A stretch of 64,000 nucleotides of DNA from Sphingobium sp. TKS (lineage in GTDB: Bacteria > Pseudomonadota > Alphaproteobacteria > Sphingomonadales > Sphingomonadaceae), in contig NZ_CP005083.1 of the NCBI RefSeq assembly GCF_001563265.1, positions 995,001 to 1,059,000 on the forward strand, given 5' to 3'. Positions 31,021 through 40,303 of the stretch are shown here, one piece after another; position 1 is the stretch's first letter, and every line of letters starts with the position of its first letter. Position numbers and translations under genes: made by a program. The notes beneath the pieces were generated by a model, which was not told where the DNA came from, searched no databases, and saw only the letters and a program-made list of their open reading frames with translations.

Positions 31021-33147
31021 TCAGATCGACAGGCGGGCCGTCACCCGGATGTCGCGTCCCGCCAAGGGCGCGTAATCCTTGAGGAAACTGGCGGCTCGCC
31101 GCGCCTCGACATCGAAGATGTTGTTGGCGGACAGGGTGATGGTCGTCCGGTCATTGCCCTTGATGGGCTTGAAGGAAAGCGACGCATTGACCAGCGTGAA
31201 GCCGTCAGTCGGCGTCTCGGTGTCGGCAATGCGATCCTGCGCGAAACTATGTTCGACCTCGCCGCGCAGGTTCAGCCGATCGCCCTGCAATTCAACGCCC
31301 CCCAACAGGCGGAGCGGCGGAATCCGCGGAGCCGGGCCAGATCCCTTGATGGTGGCGCGGACATAGTCGGCCACCCCATCGAGATTGATGGCATAGCCGC
31401 CGATCTGCCCGACTTTCAGCGTGCCTTCCGCCTCGAAGCCGAGATAGCGGGCATTGGCCTGGAGGTTCTGATAGCAGGGGAAGTCGAGCGGTTCGCCGCC
31501 ATTGACCGCCATGCAGACGCTGTCATCGGCCAGGGAATCATAGATATAGCCGTCGAACCAATTGTGATAGGCGGACAGCGAGATCGTATAGCCCTTGCCC
31601 TGGCCGCGTAGCGTGCCTTCAATGCCCCAGCTTTTTTCCGGCCCGAAATTGGGGTTGCCGAGCTCGAAGGCCTGTGTGCCCGCATGGTTGCCGCGCGCGA
31701 ACAATTCCTCCGCCGATGGCGCGCGTTCGGTGCGGGACAGGTTCAGCCCGGCGCGCCAGCCGGGGATGATTTCCTGACTGATCCCCAGAGAACCGGACAG
31801 CGCGTCGAAGCTGCGATGATAGGTCGGGTTGAGCAGCGTTTCGTCGGCATCCGCGCCGACCCGCGTATGTTCGTAACGCCCGCCCAGTTCGACCCGCGTC
31901 GTGCCCAGGTCGAAGGACTGCAGCGTGAAGAATCCGAGCTGCTCGGTCTGGTTGCGCGGCAGGAATTTCTCTTCCCCCACGACATGGAAATTGCGGGCGA
32001 AGAACTGCGCGCCGATCGCGCCGTCCCAGCCGCCCCGCTTGGCTTGCACCAGTTCCAGCCGCGATTCGATCGACTGGTTGTAGAAGGTCGTGCCGACCGC
32101 GCCCGATTCCTCGATTTCCTGATGCTGGTAATCGGCAAAGCCCGCGCGCAGGCGGATGGATTCCAGGAAGCCGCCATTGACCGGCAGTTCTGCGCGCAGA
32201 TCGGCGCGGTCCTGCTTCATGTGCAGCCGAACCTGCTCCGCCGTGCCACTGGGATCGAGCGAATAACGCACCGGCACGCCGTAGAAATTGTCGGTATGCG
32301 CGACCGAGAAGCCCAGATTCCCCCCGTCGGTGATCAGCGCCGCGCCGCCCGCCACTTCCCAGGTCCGCGCCGCGCTGTTGGGCAGCTTGCCGCGCAGACT
32401 GGCCAGCTCCTCAATCGCCGGATCGCTGCTGGCGGCGGCCTGTGCGCGTAGGGCGGGGGTCAGAATGTAATTGCCGGTATCGAGATCGCCGCTCTTCGAA
32501 TAGCTGCCGTCGAAATGGACCACGATCTTGTCACCGATCGGTGCCTCGATCTCGCCCGATCCGGTGCGCTCATTGGCGGCGCTGCCATAGGTGGCGATGC
32601 CGTCGATATGGACCGGCTCGTCGGGCACGCGGCGCGGGATGCGGCTGTCGATCACATTGACCACGCCGCCAATGGCCGACGACCCGTAGAGCAGCGCTGC
32701 CGGTCCGCGCAGCACCTCGATCCGATCGGCGGTCAGCGGGTTGATCGCCACCGCATGGTCGACCGAGGTGTTCGACACGTCGAAACTGCCGATGCCGTCG
32801 GTCAGGATGCGGACGCGCTCGCCCTGGAAGCCGCGAAGGACGGGGCGGGAGGCGTTGGGGCCGAAGGAGGTCGCTGAAACGCCCGGTTGGTGGGCCAGCG
32901 TGTCGCCAATGGTGGGGCGCAGCGCGCGGGTCAGCGCTTCGCCCGAAACCACGGAGGTGCCCGACAATATGTCGCCCTGCCGTCGGGGGATGATGGCGGT
33001 AACGACGATGTCCGCTCGTTGATCATGATAGGCCTGTGGCGCGGTGTCGCTGGCGGCGTCTTGGGCAAATGCAGGAAAGGCGGCAGAAAGTGCGGATAGG
33101 GCGCAACCGGCACGCAACAGCGCGGAACGACACATTCGGTTCGTCAT
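31021..33147 (-). CDS. TonB-dependent receptor, ZnuD-like
   Basis: 708 residues. The signal peptide ends near AFAQ (residue 29); ADIVVTA forms the TonB box. The plug has the tight pattern of metal/haem receptors (LAHQPGVSATSFGPNASRPVLRGFQGERVRILTDGIG), which resembles ZnuD of Neisseria and its relatives. A barrel follows, ending DIRVTARLSI. A palindrome that fits a Zur box stands 34 bases upstream of the ATG, so zinc import is the best guess. Other small-ligand receptors with the same plug pattern cannot be excluded. Confidence 0.88.
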   Translation of the reverse strand: MTNRMCRSALLRAGCALSALSAAFPAFAQDAASDTAPQAYHDQRADIVVTAIIPRRQGDILSGTSVVSGEALTRALRPTIGDTLAHQPGVSATSFGPNASRPVLRGFQGERVRILTDGIGSFDVSNTSVDHAVAINPLTADRIEVLRGPAALLYGSSAIGGVVNVIDSRIPRRVPDEPVHIDGIATYGSAANERTGSGEIEAPIGDKIVVHFDGSYSKSGDLDTGNYILTPALRAQAAASSDPAIEELASLRGKLPNSAARTWEVAGGAALITDGGNLGFSVAHTDNFYGVPVRYSLDPSGTAEQVRLHMKQDRADLRAELPVNGGFLESIRLRAGFADYQHQEIEESGAVGTTFYNQSIESRLELVQAKRGGWDGAIGAQFFARNFHVVGEEKFLPRNQTEQLGFFTLQSFDLGTTRVELGGRYEHTRVGADADETLLNPTYHRSFDALSGSLGISQEIIPGWRAGLNLSRTERAPSAEELFARGNHAGTQAFELGNPNFGPEKSWGIEGTLRGQGKGYTISLSAYHNWFDGYIYDSLADDSVCMAVNGGEPLDFPCYQNLQANARYLGFEAEGTLKVGQIGGYAINLDGVADYVRATIKGSGPAPRIPPLRLLGGVELQGDRLNLRGEVEHSFAQDRIADTETPTDGFTLVNASLSFKPIKGNDRTTITLSANNIFDVEARRAASFLKDYAPLAGRDIRVTARLSI

Positions 33148-33180
33148 CCTTGAATCGGGAGGAGATGCGCTCTCCTATCT

Positions 33181-33203
33181 GAAATGATATAGCATATCAA
33201 TAC
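33181..33203. promoter_or_regulatory. Probable Zur operator
   Basis: GAAATGATAT-AGC-ATATCAATAC, centred 45 bases before the receptor start codon. The inner TGATAT / ATATCA is a perfect inverted repeat, and the outer GAAAT matches the left end of the known Zur consensus (GAAATGTTATANTATAACATTTC). Fur boxes (GATAATGATAATCATTATC type) fit less well. Confidence 0.6.
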
Positions 33204-33263
33204 CGCTTCGGCGTATGAATAAGCATTGGCCGCGAAATCGCCTCATCCAGCCGCAAATAACAG

Positions 33264-34187
33264 TTAAAGAAAGAGAAATTCTGCCAGCGCGGCGGCGGCG
33301 GCAGGGCTTTGCGGACGGACGGCCTGCCGCACTTCTATGGCTGGCAGAGGGCGTTCGAGCGCAATCCGCCTGATCCCCGTCATCCGCCCCAGATCACGCG
33401 CCAGCGGGCCGAAGGCGGCGAAGCAACCGGCCCCTTCGCGCAGGATGGTCATGATGTCGAAGAGATTGTCGGTTTCCAGAACGGGATTGCCCAGCCGCAC
33501 GCCGCCGCGCATTAGCGCCTCGTCGATGATCAGCCGCAAGCCGTTGCGCGGTTCCATGGCGAGCGTCGGCATGTCGGCCAGCTCCGCCATCGCCACGCTT
33601 TCGCTGCGGGCGAGTGGGTGGTCGACGCCGGCATAGAGGTTGATCTGCTCCGACCAGCCATAGCGGGAGGGCGGGTCTTCCGTTTCGCCCAAAGCGTAGA
33701 AATAGGCGATGTCGGCCTTGCCCCGATGCAGCGCCCATGCGGCTTCGTCGGCCAGATGGACCGTCAGGTCGAGCGTGATCGCGATATCGTCATTTGCCGC
33801 CTCGAAAGCTGCCAGAGCCTCCTGAAAATGGCCGAAGACCGGCGCGGGCGCGGCCAGGACGATGGTCTCCCGCGAGGGCGATGGGGGCGGGAGGGAAGCG
33901 CCGGACGGCGGTGGCGCGATGTCGTCGGCCTGATCGACTTGCCAATTGTCCGGCTGATCCTGCGACAGCAGGGTCATGGCCTGCGCCGTTTTCCGACCCG
34001 CCGCGGTGAGGCGGGCTTCTCCGGCCAGATCGTCGAACAGGCGGTAGCCCAGGCGCAGTTCCAGCGATGCCAAATCCCGCGCCACGTCATCAGGAGTGAC
34101 GCCCAGATCGCGAGCGCATCGCGAAAGGCTGCCCGATGCCACCATCTGCGCGAATATGTCCAACTGGCGCAGGGAAGGCGTGGTCAT
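33264..34187 (-). CDS. LysR-family transcriptional regulator
   Basis: 307 residues. The N-terminal winged helix is atypical but recognisable (LDIFAQMVASGSLSRCARDLGVTPDDVARDLASLELRLGYRLF). The effector-binding domain begins after a Pro-rich linker at residue 93-107 (RETIVLAAPAPVFGHF) and has the usual two-lobe pattern. The linker is longer than common. The ZnuD-like receptor gene lies downstream on the same strand, 117 bases away, with the Zur-like box between. Target genes are unknown. Confidence 0.85.
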   Translation of the reverse strand: MTTPSLRQLDIFAQMVASGSLSRCARDLGVTPDDVARDLASLELRLGYRLFDDLAGEARLTAAGRKTAQAMTLLSQDQPDNWQVDQADDIAPPPSGASLPPPSPSRETIVLAAPAPVFGHFQEALAAFEAANDDIAITLDLTVHLADEAAWALHRGKADIAYFYALGETEDPPSRYGWSEQINLYAGVDHPLARSESVAMAELADMPTLAMEPRNGLRLIIDEALMRGGVRLGNPVLETDNLFDIMTILREGAGCFAAFGPLARDLGRMTGIRRIALERPLPAIEVRQAVRPQSPAAAAALAEFLFL

Positions 34188-34299
34188 GCCACCTGTTAGT
34201 GCAAATATCGCGTGGGGTTAAGGCGGATATTGGCCCCTTTTGTCACTTTGCCATATTGACGAACCCTGTCCGATGATGGCAGGGCGCTCAACCTGACGG

Positions 34300-34373
34300 G
34301 CGGGTATAGCTCAATGGTAGAGCACTAGCCTTCCAAGCTTGTGATGCGGGTTCGATCCCCGCTACCCGCTCCA
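34300..34373 (+). tRNA. tRNA-Gly (anticodon TCC)
   Basis: 74 bases including an encoded CCA. The acceptor stem GCGGGTA / TACCCGC pairs perfectly, the T arm has GGTTCGATCC, and the D arm has GCTC/GAGC. The anticodon TCC is at 34332-34334 in loop CTTCCAA. The anticodon stem CTAGC/GCTTG has one T-T mismatch. Confidence 0.97.
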
Positions 34374-34412
34374 CCGTTAAAATACATTTCCTCATAGAGG
34401 CCCGTCCTTCTT

Positions 34413-34607
34413 ATGGGCGACATCATCAATCTTCGGCAGGCCCGCAAGGCCAAGGCGCGTGCGGACAAGGACCGTCTGGCGCAGAGCAACCGCGCCAAAT
34501 TCGGGCGCACAAAGGCCGAACGTCAGGCGCAGTCTTTGGAAGAAGAACGGAAGAACCGTCAGATCGAGGGCGCGCGTCTGGACAATAAGGACGATGATCC
34601 CAAGTAA
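34413..34607 (+). CDS. DUF4169 family small basic protein
   Basis: 64 residues, extremely rich in Lys, Arg, Glu and Gln, and helical throughout; it begins MGDIINLRQARKAKARA, the family hallmark. DUF4169 is found in alphaproteobacteria and has no known function. No signal peptide. It stands alone, 39 bases after the tRNA. Confidence 0.85.
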   Translation: MGDIINLRQARKAKARADKDRLAQSNRAKFGRTKAERQAQSLEEERKNRQIEGARLDNKDDDPK

Positions 34608-34787
34608 CCGTTCCTTATTTCCTATGGAAATGGAAAATATGCCGATCGCTGAATGTGTTTGATAAGGATGAACGGCTGCTAAGATTGGTCGCGTTCGGAT
34701 CAACTCGTCGGCAGTTTCGCCCGATTGGTCTGGAATGGTGGCGGAGCATTGCGCTGAATCGTCAAGCTTGCGGGTTCAACCTGGGCT

Positions 34788-35723
34788 ATGACTGGATACA
34801 CTCGCTCAGTTCGCCCGGCCAGGGCCGCGATTGCCGCTGTTCTGGCCTTCAGTTCCCCCGCGCTGTTGGCGCAGACCGTCATACCGCCCCCCGACCCGGC
34901 GGTGGCGGTTCCCCAGGCCGAACCCGCGCCGCAGGCTGCCGCGCCTGCTCCGGTTTTCGCGCCGACACAGCCGATGGTCCAACCTACACCCCCGGTCGAG
35001 CAGCGTTTGGATGCCGCCATCGCGGCTTCCAAGGCTGAGAATGCTGAACCCGCACCGCCTGTCGCGGTGAAGCGTGCCGTGCCCAAGCCTGCGGTCAAGA
35101 CGGTGGCGCGGACAGTTGAACCGGCTGCGCCTCGCGCCGAACCGCCGGTACAGCGTGCCGCATCCTCTCCGACACCGCCGCCGCCCGCCAAAACCGCGGC
35201 CCCGGCTGAACCAGCAGTGCCTGCGCCCCAGGCGCCCGTTCCACCGTCGGAAGCCGGGATCGATCCAGCGCTGTTATGGGCCTTGGGCGGCGGTTCTCTG
35301 CTGCTCGTCGGGCTGGCGGGCGCGGCGCTGTTGCGCGGGCGCAAGCGGCGCGTTGTGGAAGAGGAATGGGTGGAAGAGGTGAGGCAGCCTGCGCCGATGG
35401 AAGCCGTACCTGCGCCTGCTCCGGCCATGCCGCTGATGACTCCGCCCCCGGTGAGCGTCACCGCGCATAGTGAAGAGGATCGCACCCTTGAGGCGATGGT
35501 GGCAGCGCCGCCCAGCCCGGAGAACCCGTTCCGCACCCATGCGAAGCGGATGACTCGCGCGAGATTCCTGCTTGCCCAGCAACAGAAGCAAGCGGCAATC
35601 CAGTCGGCTCCGGTCACGGCCCCGGCCGATTCGCCCCGGCCGATGACGACGCCCGCGCAGACGGTCTATCGCTTCGGTTCCGACCGGAGGCGCGAAGGCG
35701 TCTTCAAGCCACGGACAAGCTGA
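34788..35723 (+). CDS. Pro/Ala-rich single-pass membrane protein
   Basis: 311 residues. A signal peptide (1-29, ending ALLAQ) is followed by a Pro/Ala/Val-rich periplasmic stretch to about residue 163, then one membrane segment (ALLWALGGGSLLLVGLAGAALL) and a basic stop-transfer RGRKRR. The C-terminal 125 residues are cytoplasmic and include FRTHAKRMTRARFLLAQQQ. I do not recognise a domain. The Pro-rich part may span or extend into the peptidoglycan layer. Transcribed alone; ends at a hairpin. Confidence 0.7.
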   Translation: MTGYTRSVRPARAAIAAVLAFSSPALLAQTVIPPPDPAVAVPQAEPAPQAAAPAPVFAPTQPMVQPTPPVEQRLDAAIAASKAENAEPAPPVAVKRAVPKPAVKTVARTVEPAAPRAEPPVQRAASSPTPPPPAKTAAPAEPAVPAPQAPVPPSEAGIDPALLWALGGGSLLLVGLAGAALLRGRKRRVVEEEWVEEVRQPAPMEAVPAPAPAMPLMTPPPVSVTAHSEEDRTLEAMVAAPPSPENPFRTHAKRMTRARFLLAQQQKQAAIQSAPVTAPADSPRPMTTPAQTVYRFGSDRRREGVFKPRTS

Positions 35724-35744
35724 GTCCGATCGACTTCTGTCGAA

Positions 35745-35776
35745 AAGGGGATGCCGGTTTCGATCGGCGTCCCCTT
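35745..35776 (+). terminator. Strong hairpin without T-tract
   Basis: A 12-bp stem (AAGGGGATGCCG / CGGCGTCCCCTT, one G-U pair) with an 8-base loop, 22 bases after the stop of the membrane protein and about 107 bases before argG. It lacks a T-run, so it may be a Rho-assisted or RNA-stabilising element. Confidence 0.5.
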
Positions 35777-35882
35777 CGTCATGCTATAGTTCCGTCGATT
35801 CGGTTGCACTGGAACGTCCGGCCTGATACCGGCCCGCCGGTAATTGCATGGCCGCTCAGGCCCGCCTCAAGGAAAGTTGCCC

Positions 35883-37100
35883 ATGTCCGACAAGATCAAC
35901 CGCATCGTTCTTGCCTTCTCAGGTGGGCTGGATACCAGCGTGATCCTGAAATGGCTGCAACAGACCTACCAGTGCGAGGTGGTGACCTTCACCGCTGACC
36001 TCGGCCAGGGCGAGGAACTGGAGCCGGCGCGCGCCAAGGCGCAGCTCATGGGCGTCAAGGAAGAGCATATCTTCATCGACGACCTGCGCGAAGAGTTCGT
36101 GAAGGACTATGTCTTCCCGATGATGCGCTCCAACGCGCTTTATGAAGGGCTCTATCTGCTCGGCACGTCGATCGCCCGCCCGCTGATCGCCAAGCGCCAG
36201 ATCGAGATCGCGAAAATGGTCGGTGCCGATGCGGTGTCGCATGGCGCGACCGGCAAGGGCAATGACCAGGTTCGCTTCGAACTGGGCTATTATGGCCTCG
36301 CGCCCGACATCAAGGTGATCGCTCCGTGGCGCGAATGGGATCTGACCAGCCGCACCAAGCTGATCGAATTCGCAGAAAAGCACCAGATTCCGATTCCCCG
36401 CGACAAGCGCGGCGAAAGCCCCTTTTCGACCGACGCGAACATGCTGCACACCAGCTCCGAGGGTAAGGTGCTCGAAGATCCGTGGGAGGAAACCCCGGAC
36501 TATGTCTATTCGCGCACGGTCAATCCGGAGGATGCCCCCGACGCGCCCGAATATATCACCGTCGATTTCGAGCGTGGCGACGGCGTGGCGATCAACGGCG
36601 TCGGCATGTCGCCCGCGACCCTGCTGGAGACGCTGAACGACTATGGCCGCAAGCATGGCATCGGCCGTCTCGATCTGGTCGAGAACCGCTTCGTCGGCAT
36701 GAAGTCGCGCGGCATGTACGAAACGCCGGGCGGCACCATCTATCATTTGGCCCATCGGGGGATCGAGCAACTGACGCTGGATCGCGGCGCCGCGCATCTC
36801 AAGGACGAGTTGGCGCCGCGCTATGCCGAACTCATCTATAACGGCTTCTGGTTCTCGCCGGAGCGCGAGATGTTGCAGGCCGCGATCGACCATAGCCAGG
36901 AAAAGGTGACCGGCACCGTTCGCCTGAAGCTCTACAAAGGCGGCGTCTATGTCGTCGGCCGCAAATCGCCCAACTCGCTCTATAGCGAAAAGGTCGTGAC
37001 TTTCGAGGACGATGCCGGCGCCTATGACCAGCGCGACGCGGCGGGCTTCATCAAGCTCAACGCGCTTCGCTTGCGTTTGTTGGGACGCCGCGACCGCTGA
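35883..37100 (+). CDS. argG: Argininosuccinate synthase
   Basis: 405 residues from the ATG at 35883 ([19 protein letters not shown]), the usual length. It joins citrulline and aspartate with ATP in arginine synthesis, in the cytoplasm. The PP-loop [14 protein letters not shown] is at 9-22, and the conserved [11 protein letters not shown] and [11 protein letters not shown] segments are intact. An in-frame ATG 39 bases upstream is less likely because the PP-loop would be displaced from the N-terminus. A 12-bp hairpin follows the stop. Confidence 0.97.
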   Translation: MSDKINRIVLAFSGGLDTSVILKWLQQTYQCEVVTFTADLGQGEELEPARAKAQLMGVKEEHIFIDDLREEFVKDYVFPMMRSNALYEGLYLLGTSIARPLIAKRQIEIAKMVGADAVSHGATGKGNDQVRFELGYYGLAPDIKVIAPWREWDLTSRTKLIEFAEKHQIPIPRDKRGESPFSTDANMLHTSSEGKVLEDPWEETPDYVYSRTVNPEDAPDAPEYITVDFERGDGVAINGVGMSPATLLETLNDYGRKHGIGRLDLVENRFVGMKSRGMYETPGGTIYHLAHRGIEQLTLDRGAAHLKDELAPRYAELIYNGFWFSPEREMLQAAIDHSQEKVTGTVRLKLYKGGVYVVGRKSPNSLYSEKVVTFEDDAGAYDQRDAAGFIKLNALRLRLLGRRDR

Positions 37101-37108
37101 AGAAAGTC

Positions 37109-37147
37109 CGTCACCCGATACAAATTGCGACATTTTATCGGGTGACG
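37109..37147 (+). terminator. 12-bp hairpin after argG
   Basis: Perfect arms CGTCACCCGATA (37109-37120) and TATCGGGTGACG (37136-37147) with a 15-base AT-rich loop, 9 bases after the stop codon. No T-run follows. Confidence 0.6.
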
Positions 37148-37236
37148 TGACAAATTTGCGGGACAAAACTCCCCGATAAGCGTTTTCATGGACGGCGAGG
37201 CGCCGTTCGTGACAGGCGTTTTGAAGGAAGACCCCA

Positions 37237-37869
37237 ATGATCCGCAAATTCATGACCACGGTGGCTGTTGGTTCGCTGTTCGTTGGCGGGCTCGCCGCCA
37301 CGCACCTAGCCTTCGCGCAGGATGACGGCCCCCACGCTGGTGGAGCGCGTGGCGGCGGCATGTTGATGATGGCCGATGCCAATAAGGACGGCGCCGTCAC
37401 CAAGGCGGAACTGACCGCCGCGCTGGAAGCCCGCTTCGCCAGACTCGACGCGAACAAGGACGGGACGCTCGATCAGGCGGATCGCGACATCCTCCGTCAG
37501 CAACGGCTCGATGAACGTTTCGCCGCGCTGGATACCGACAAGAACGGCCAGATCAGCAAGGCGGAATTTGCCGCCGGGCATCAGGGCCACGATGGCATGC
37601 ATGACCATATGGGCAAGCCCGATGGGCCGGACGGCCGGGGCCATCGCGGATGGGGACACGGCATGGGGGGCGGTCCGGGCGGCGAGATGAAGAAGGACGG
37701 CGCCATCACCAAGGCCGAGTTCATGGCCCGCCCGCTCGCCATGTTCGACAAGGCCGACGCCAATCATGACGGCAAGGTGACCGCCGACGAAATGAAGGCG
37801 GCGCGGCAGGCCTTCCGCGACGGCTGGCGCGACCGCAAGGGTCCGCCGTCACCGCCACCCGCGAACTAA
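37237..37869 (+). CDS. Secreted EF-hand calcium-binding protein
   Basis: 210 residues with a signal peptide ending LAFAQ (residue 28). Four EF-hand loops are easy to see: DANKDGAVTKAE, DANKDGTLDQAD, DTDKNGQISKAE and DANHDGKVTADE, plus a degenerate KKDGAITKAE. Between the third and fourth lies a His/Gly-rich stretch (HQGHDGMHDHMGK...). It should bind calcium, and perhaps other divalent metals through the His-rich part, in the periplasm. The two-component genes that follow 72 bases downstream on the same strand may respond to the same signal. Confidence 0.85.
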   Translation: MIRKFMTTVAVGSLFVGGLAATHLAFAQDDGPHAGGARGGGMLMMADANKDGAVTKAELTAALEARFARLDANKDGTLDQADRDILRQQRLDERFAALDTDKNGQISKAEFAAGHQGHDGMHDHMGKPDGPDGRGHRGWGHGMGGGPGGEMKKDGAITKAEFMARPLAMFDKADANHDGKVTADEMKAARQAFRDGWRDRKGPPSPPPAN

Positions 37870-37941
37870 GGGCAGGGGCGAAGGCGTTGATCGCACGCCT
37901 TCGCCCTTCCACCCCACACCAGCCATGACAAGAACTGGACC

Positions 37942-38661
37942 ATGAGCGAACGACCCCATCTGCTGCTCGTCGACGACGAGCGTTCGATCCGCGAGCCGCT
38001 GGCGCAATATCTCGTCCGCAACGGCTTTCGCGTCACGGCTGTCGAAAATGCGGGGGAAGCGCGGATGCGCCTCAACGCCAATGCGATCGATCTGGTGATC
38101 CTGGACATCATGATGCCGGGCGAGGACGGGCTGTCGCTCTGCCGCCATATCCGTGAAACCAGTGAGATCCCGGTCATCCTGCTCACCGCGAAATCGGAAG
38201 AGACCGACCGCATCGTGGGCCTGGAAATGGGGGCGGACGATTATGTGCTGAAGCCCTTTTCCCCGCGCGAACTGGTCGCTCGCATCAAGGTGATCTTCCG
38301 CCGCGTCGCGACCGGCGGCCAGCGCGTCACGGCGCCTGATGGCGCCACCTATGCCTTTGCGGGCTGGCTGCTCAAGACGCAGGAACGCACGTTGGTCGAC
38401 GGCGAGGGGGTGGCGCTGCCGCTCTCCACGGCGGAATATAATCTGATGCTGGCCTTCACGACGCGGCCCAATCAGGTGTTGAGCCGCGACCAGTTGCTGG
38501 ACATCACCCAGGGGCGAGAGGCCAATGCCTTCGACCGGGCGATCGACAACCAGATCAGCCGTCTGCGCAAGAAGATCGAGCCGGACCCCAGAAATCCCAC
38601 CTTGATCAAGACGGTCTGGGGCGGCGGCTATACTTTGTCCGCGGATGTGCGCAGGCTGTGA
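37942..38661 (+). CDS. OmpR/PhoB-family response regulator
   Basis: 239 residues. The receiver domain has the acidic pocket VDDE, phospho-acceptor Asp in DLVILDIMMPGEDG, conserved Thr in ILLTAKS and Lys in VLKPFSPREL. A winged-helix DNA-binding domain (from about 135) ends IKTVWGGGYTLSA. Its stop overlaps the histidine kinase start by 4 bases. The pair probably forms a cognate system; the signal is unknown, with the EF-hand gene just upstream. Confidence 0.93.
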   Translation: MSERPHLLLVDDERSIREPLAQYLVRNGFRVTAVENAGEARMRLNANAIDLVILDIMMPGEDGLSLCRHIRETSEIPVILLTAKSEETDRIVGLEMGADDYVLKPFSPRELVARIKVIFRRVATGGQRVTAPDGATYAFAGWLLKTQERTLVDGEGVALPLSTAEYNLMLAFTTRPNQVLSRDQLLDITQGREANAFDRAIDNQISRLRKKIEPDPRNPTLIKTVWGGGYTLSADVRRL

Positions 38662-40010
38662 AGCGGCTGCGTCTTTGGCCGCAAAGCCTTGTCGGCCAGA
38701 TCATCATCCTGGTCGCGCTGGCGCTGTTCGTGGCGCAGGCGATCAATTTTGCCCTGCTGCTGCGCGAACGCCAGCGGATCGAGTTGACGTCCCAGACCGC
38801 GCCGGGCGTCTATCGGATCGTCGACGCGCTCGACAACCGGCCGGACCGGCGCGGCGATGACACCGACCGGCGGGGCCGCGTGCGTTTCCTTGCCGCCGCG
38901 CCGGTGTTGCAGGGACAACCCCGCCCCGATGTCGAACGTCGTGCCAAGGCGATGTTCGACGATATCGGCCTTGCGGTCCGTTCCATTCATGCGGTCGAAC
39001 AGAGCCAGGCGCTGCCGCCGCGGCGCTGGGACAATTTCCGTCGGCGGGCGGCCGGGGGAAGGCCCGGCAATATGCGCATGGCGCGCCTCGCCATGGCGGT
39101 GGAATATGAGCCCGGCAAATGGGCGCTGACGCAGGCGCGCATCGGGGACCGGCCGCCGCGCTTTGGCGGATGGCTGGTGGGGCAGACGCTGATCCTGTAC
39201 GGGATCGTGCTGCTGCCGCTGCTGTGGGTGGGGCGCAGATTGGCGCGGCCATTGAAACAGTTGACTGGGTCGGCGGAGCAATTCGCCCGCACCGGATCGG
39301 CGGACCCGGTCGAGGAACGCGGTCCCGGCGATGTCCGACAACTCACCATGGCCTTCAATGCCATGCGCAGCCGCATCTTCGCGATGCTGAACGAGAAGGA
39401 CCGGATGCTGGGCGCGATCGGCCATGATCTGCGCACGCCGCTGGCATCGCTGCGGGTGCGGGCCGAATCGGTCGAGGACGAGGGCGAGCGCGCCCGCATG
39501 TCCGAGACGATCGAGGAAATGAACCGGATGCTGGAGGATATCCTCTCGCTGGCCCGCGCGGGCCGCAGCAGCGAGGCCCGGCAGAAGGTCGACCTGTCGG
39601 CGCTGGCCGATGCGGTGGTCGAGGATTTTCTGGAATTGGGTTCGCCGGTCGATCTGGCCGATAGCGACCGCGCAGTCGCCAATGTGCGCCCGCAGCAGAT
39701 TCGCCGGGCGCTGCGCAATCTCATTGAAAACGCCATCGTCTATGGCGAGCGGGCGCATGTCTCGGTGGAGCGGGGCGAGGATGTGATCCGCATGATCGTG
39801 GCGGATGACGGCCCCGGCATATCCGAGGATCGGATGGAGGAGATGATGGAGCCGTTCACCCGGCTCGAAGGCTCGCGCAATCGGGAAACCGGGGGGGCTG
39901 GGCTGGGTCTGGCGCTGGTGCGGGCGATCATGGCGGAGCATGGCGGAGCGTTGAAACTGGCCAACCGGGCGCAGGGAGGGTTGGAGGCGAGTTTGGTTTT
40001 GCCGGCTTGA
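38658..40010 (+). CDS. Membrane sensor histidine kinase
   Basis: 450 residues. Two membrane segments (about 9-29 and 174-194) frame a periplasmic loop of about 145 residues with no known domain. HAMP follows, then the H-box AIGHDLRTPLASLRV, the N-box NLIENAIVYGERA, and the ATP-lid motifs DDGPGI and GAGLGLALV. The start overlaps the response-regulator stop by 4 bases. The periplasmic loop is Arg-rich, which may point to sensing of an anionic ligand, but this is speculative. Confidence 0.92.
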   Translation: MKRLRLWPQSLVGQIIILVALALFVAQAINFALLLRERQRIELTSQTAPGVYRIVDALDNRPDRRGDDTDRRGRVRFLAAAPVLQGQPRPDVERRAKAMFDDIGLAVRSIHAVEQSQALPPRRWDNFRRRAAGGRPGNMRMARLAMAVEYEPGKWALTQARIGDRPPRFGGWLVGQTLILYGIVLLPLLWVGRRLARPLKQLTGSAEQFARTGSADPVEERGPGDVRQLTMAFNAMRSRIFAMLNEKDRMLGAIGHDLRTPLASLRVRAESVEDEGERARMSETIEEMNRMLEDILSLARAGRSSEARQKVDLSALADAVVEDFLELGSPVDLADSDRAVANVRPQQIRRALRNLIENAIVYGERAHVSVERGEDVIRMIVADDGPGISEDRMEEMMEPFTRLEGSRNRETGGAGLGLALVRAIMAEHGGALKLANRAQGGLEASLVLPA

Positions 40011-40303
40011 AATGGCCATTTTCCGCCGAAGTTCACAGTGTATGCGCGCGCGTGCCTGGGCGCGCGTAGGCGTGAGGGCGTGATGTGTCGGACGTTTCAA
40101 AGAAGGGATGTGGGATAGGCCGGTCGGCGCGGAATAGGACAGGCTTAATTGTGCGTTGATGGAGTAATAGGATGTTTTTGTGAGGAGCCTGTGGCCATTG
40201 GGTTACGGGTGAGTTGAGGCTTGGCTTGGGCCATAAGGGGAGGGGCTGAAATCGACCACTAGCGGACGTTAGACGATCGAGCTTGTGCCGCACATAGCGG
40301 ACG

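Noticed and set aside
33181..33203. Fur box for the receptor gene
   Set aside because: The TGATAT-N3-ATATCA core fits Zur better than the GATAAT repeats of Fur, and the receptor plug is ZnuD-like; iron control is still possible.
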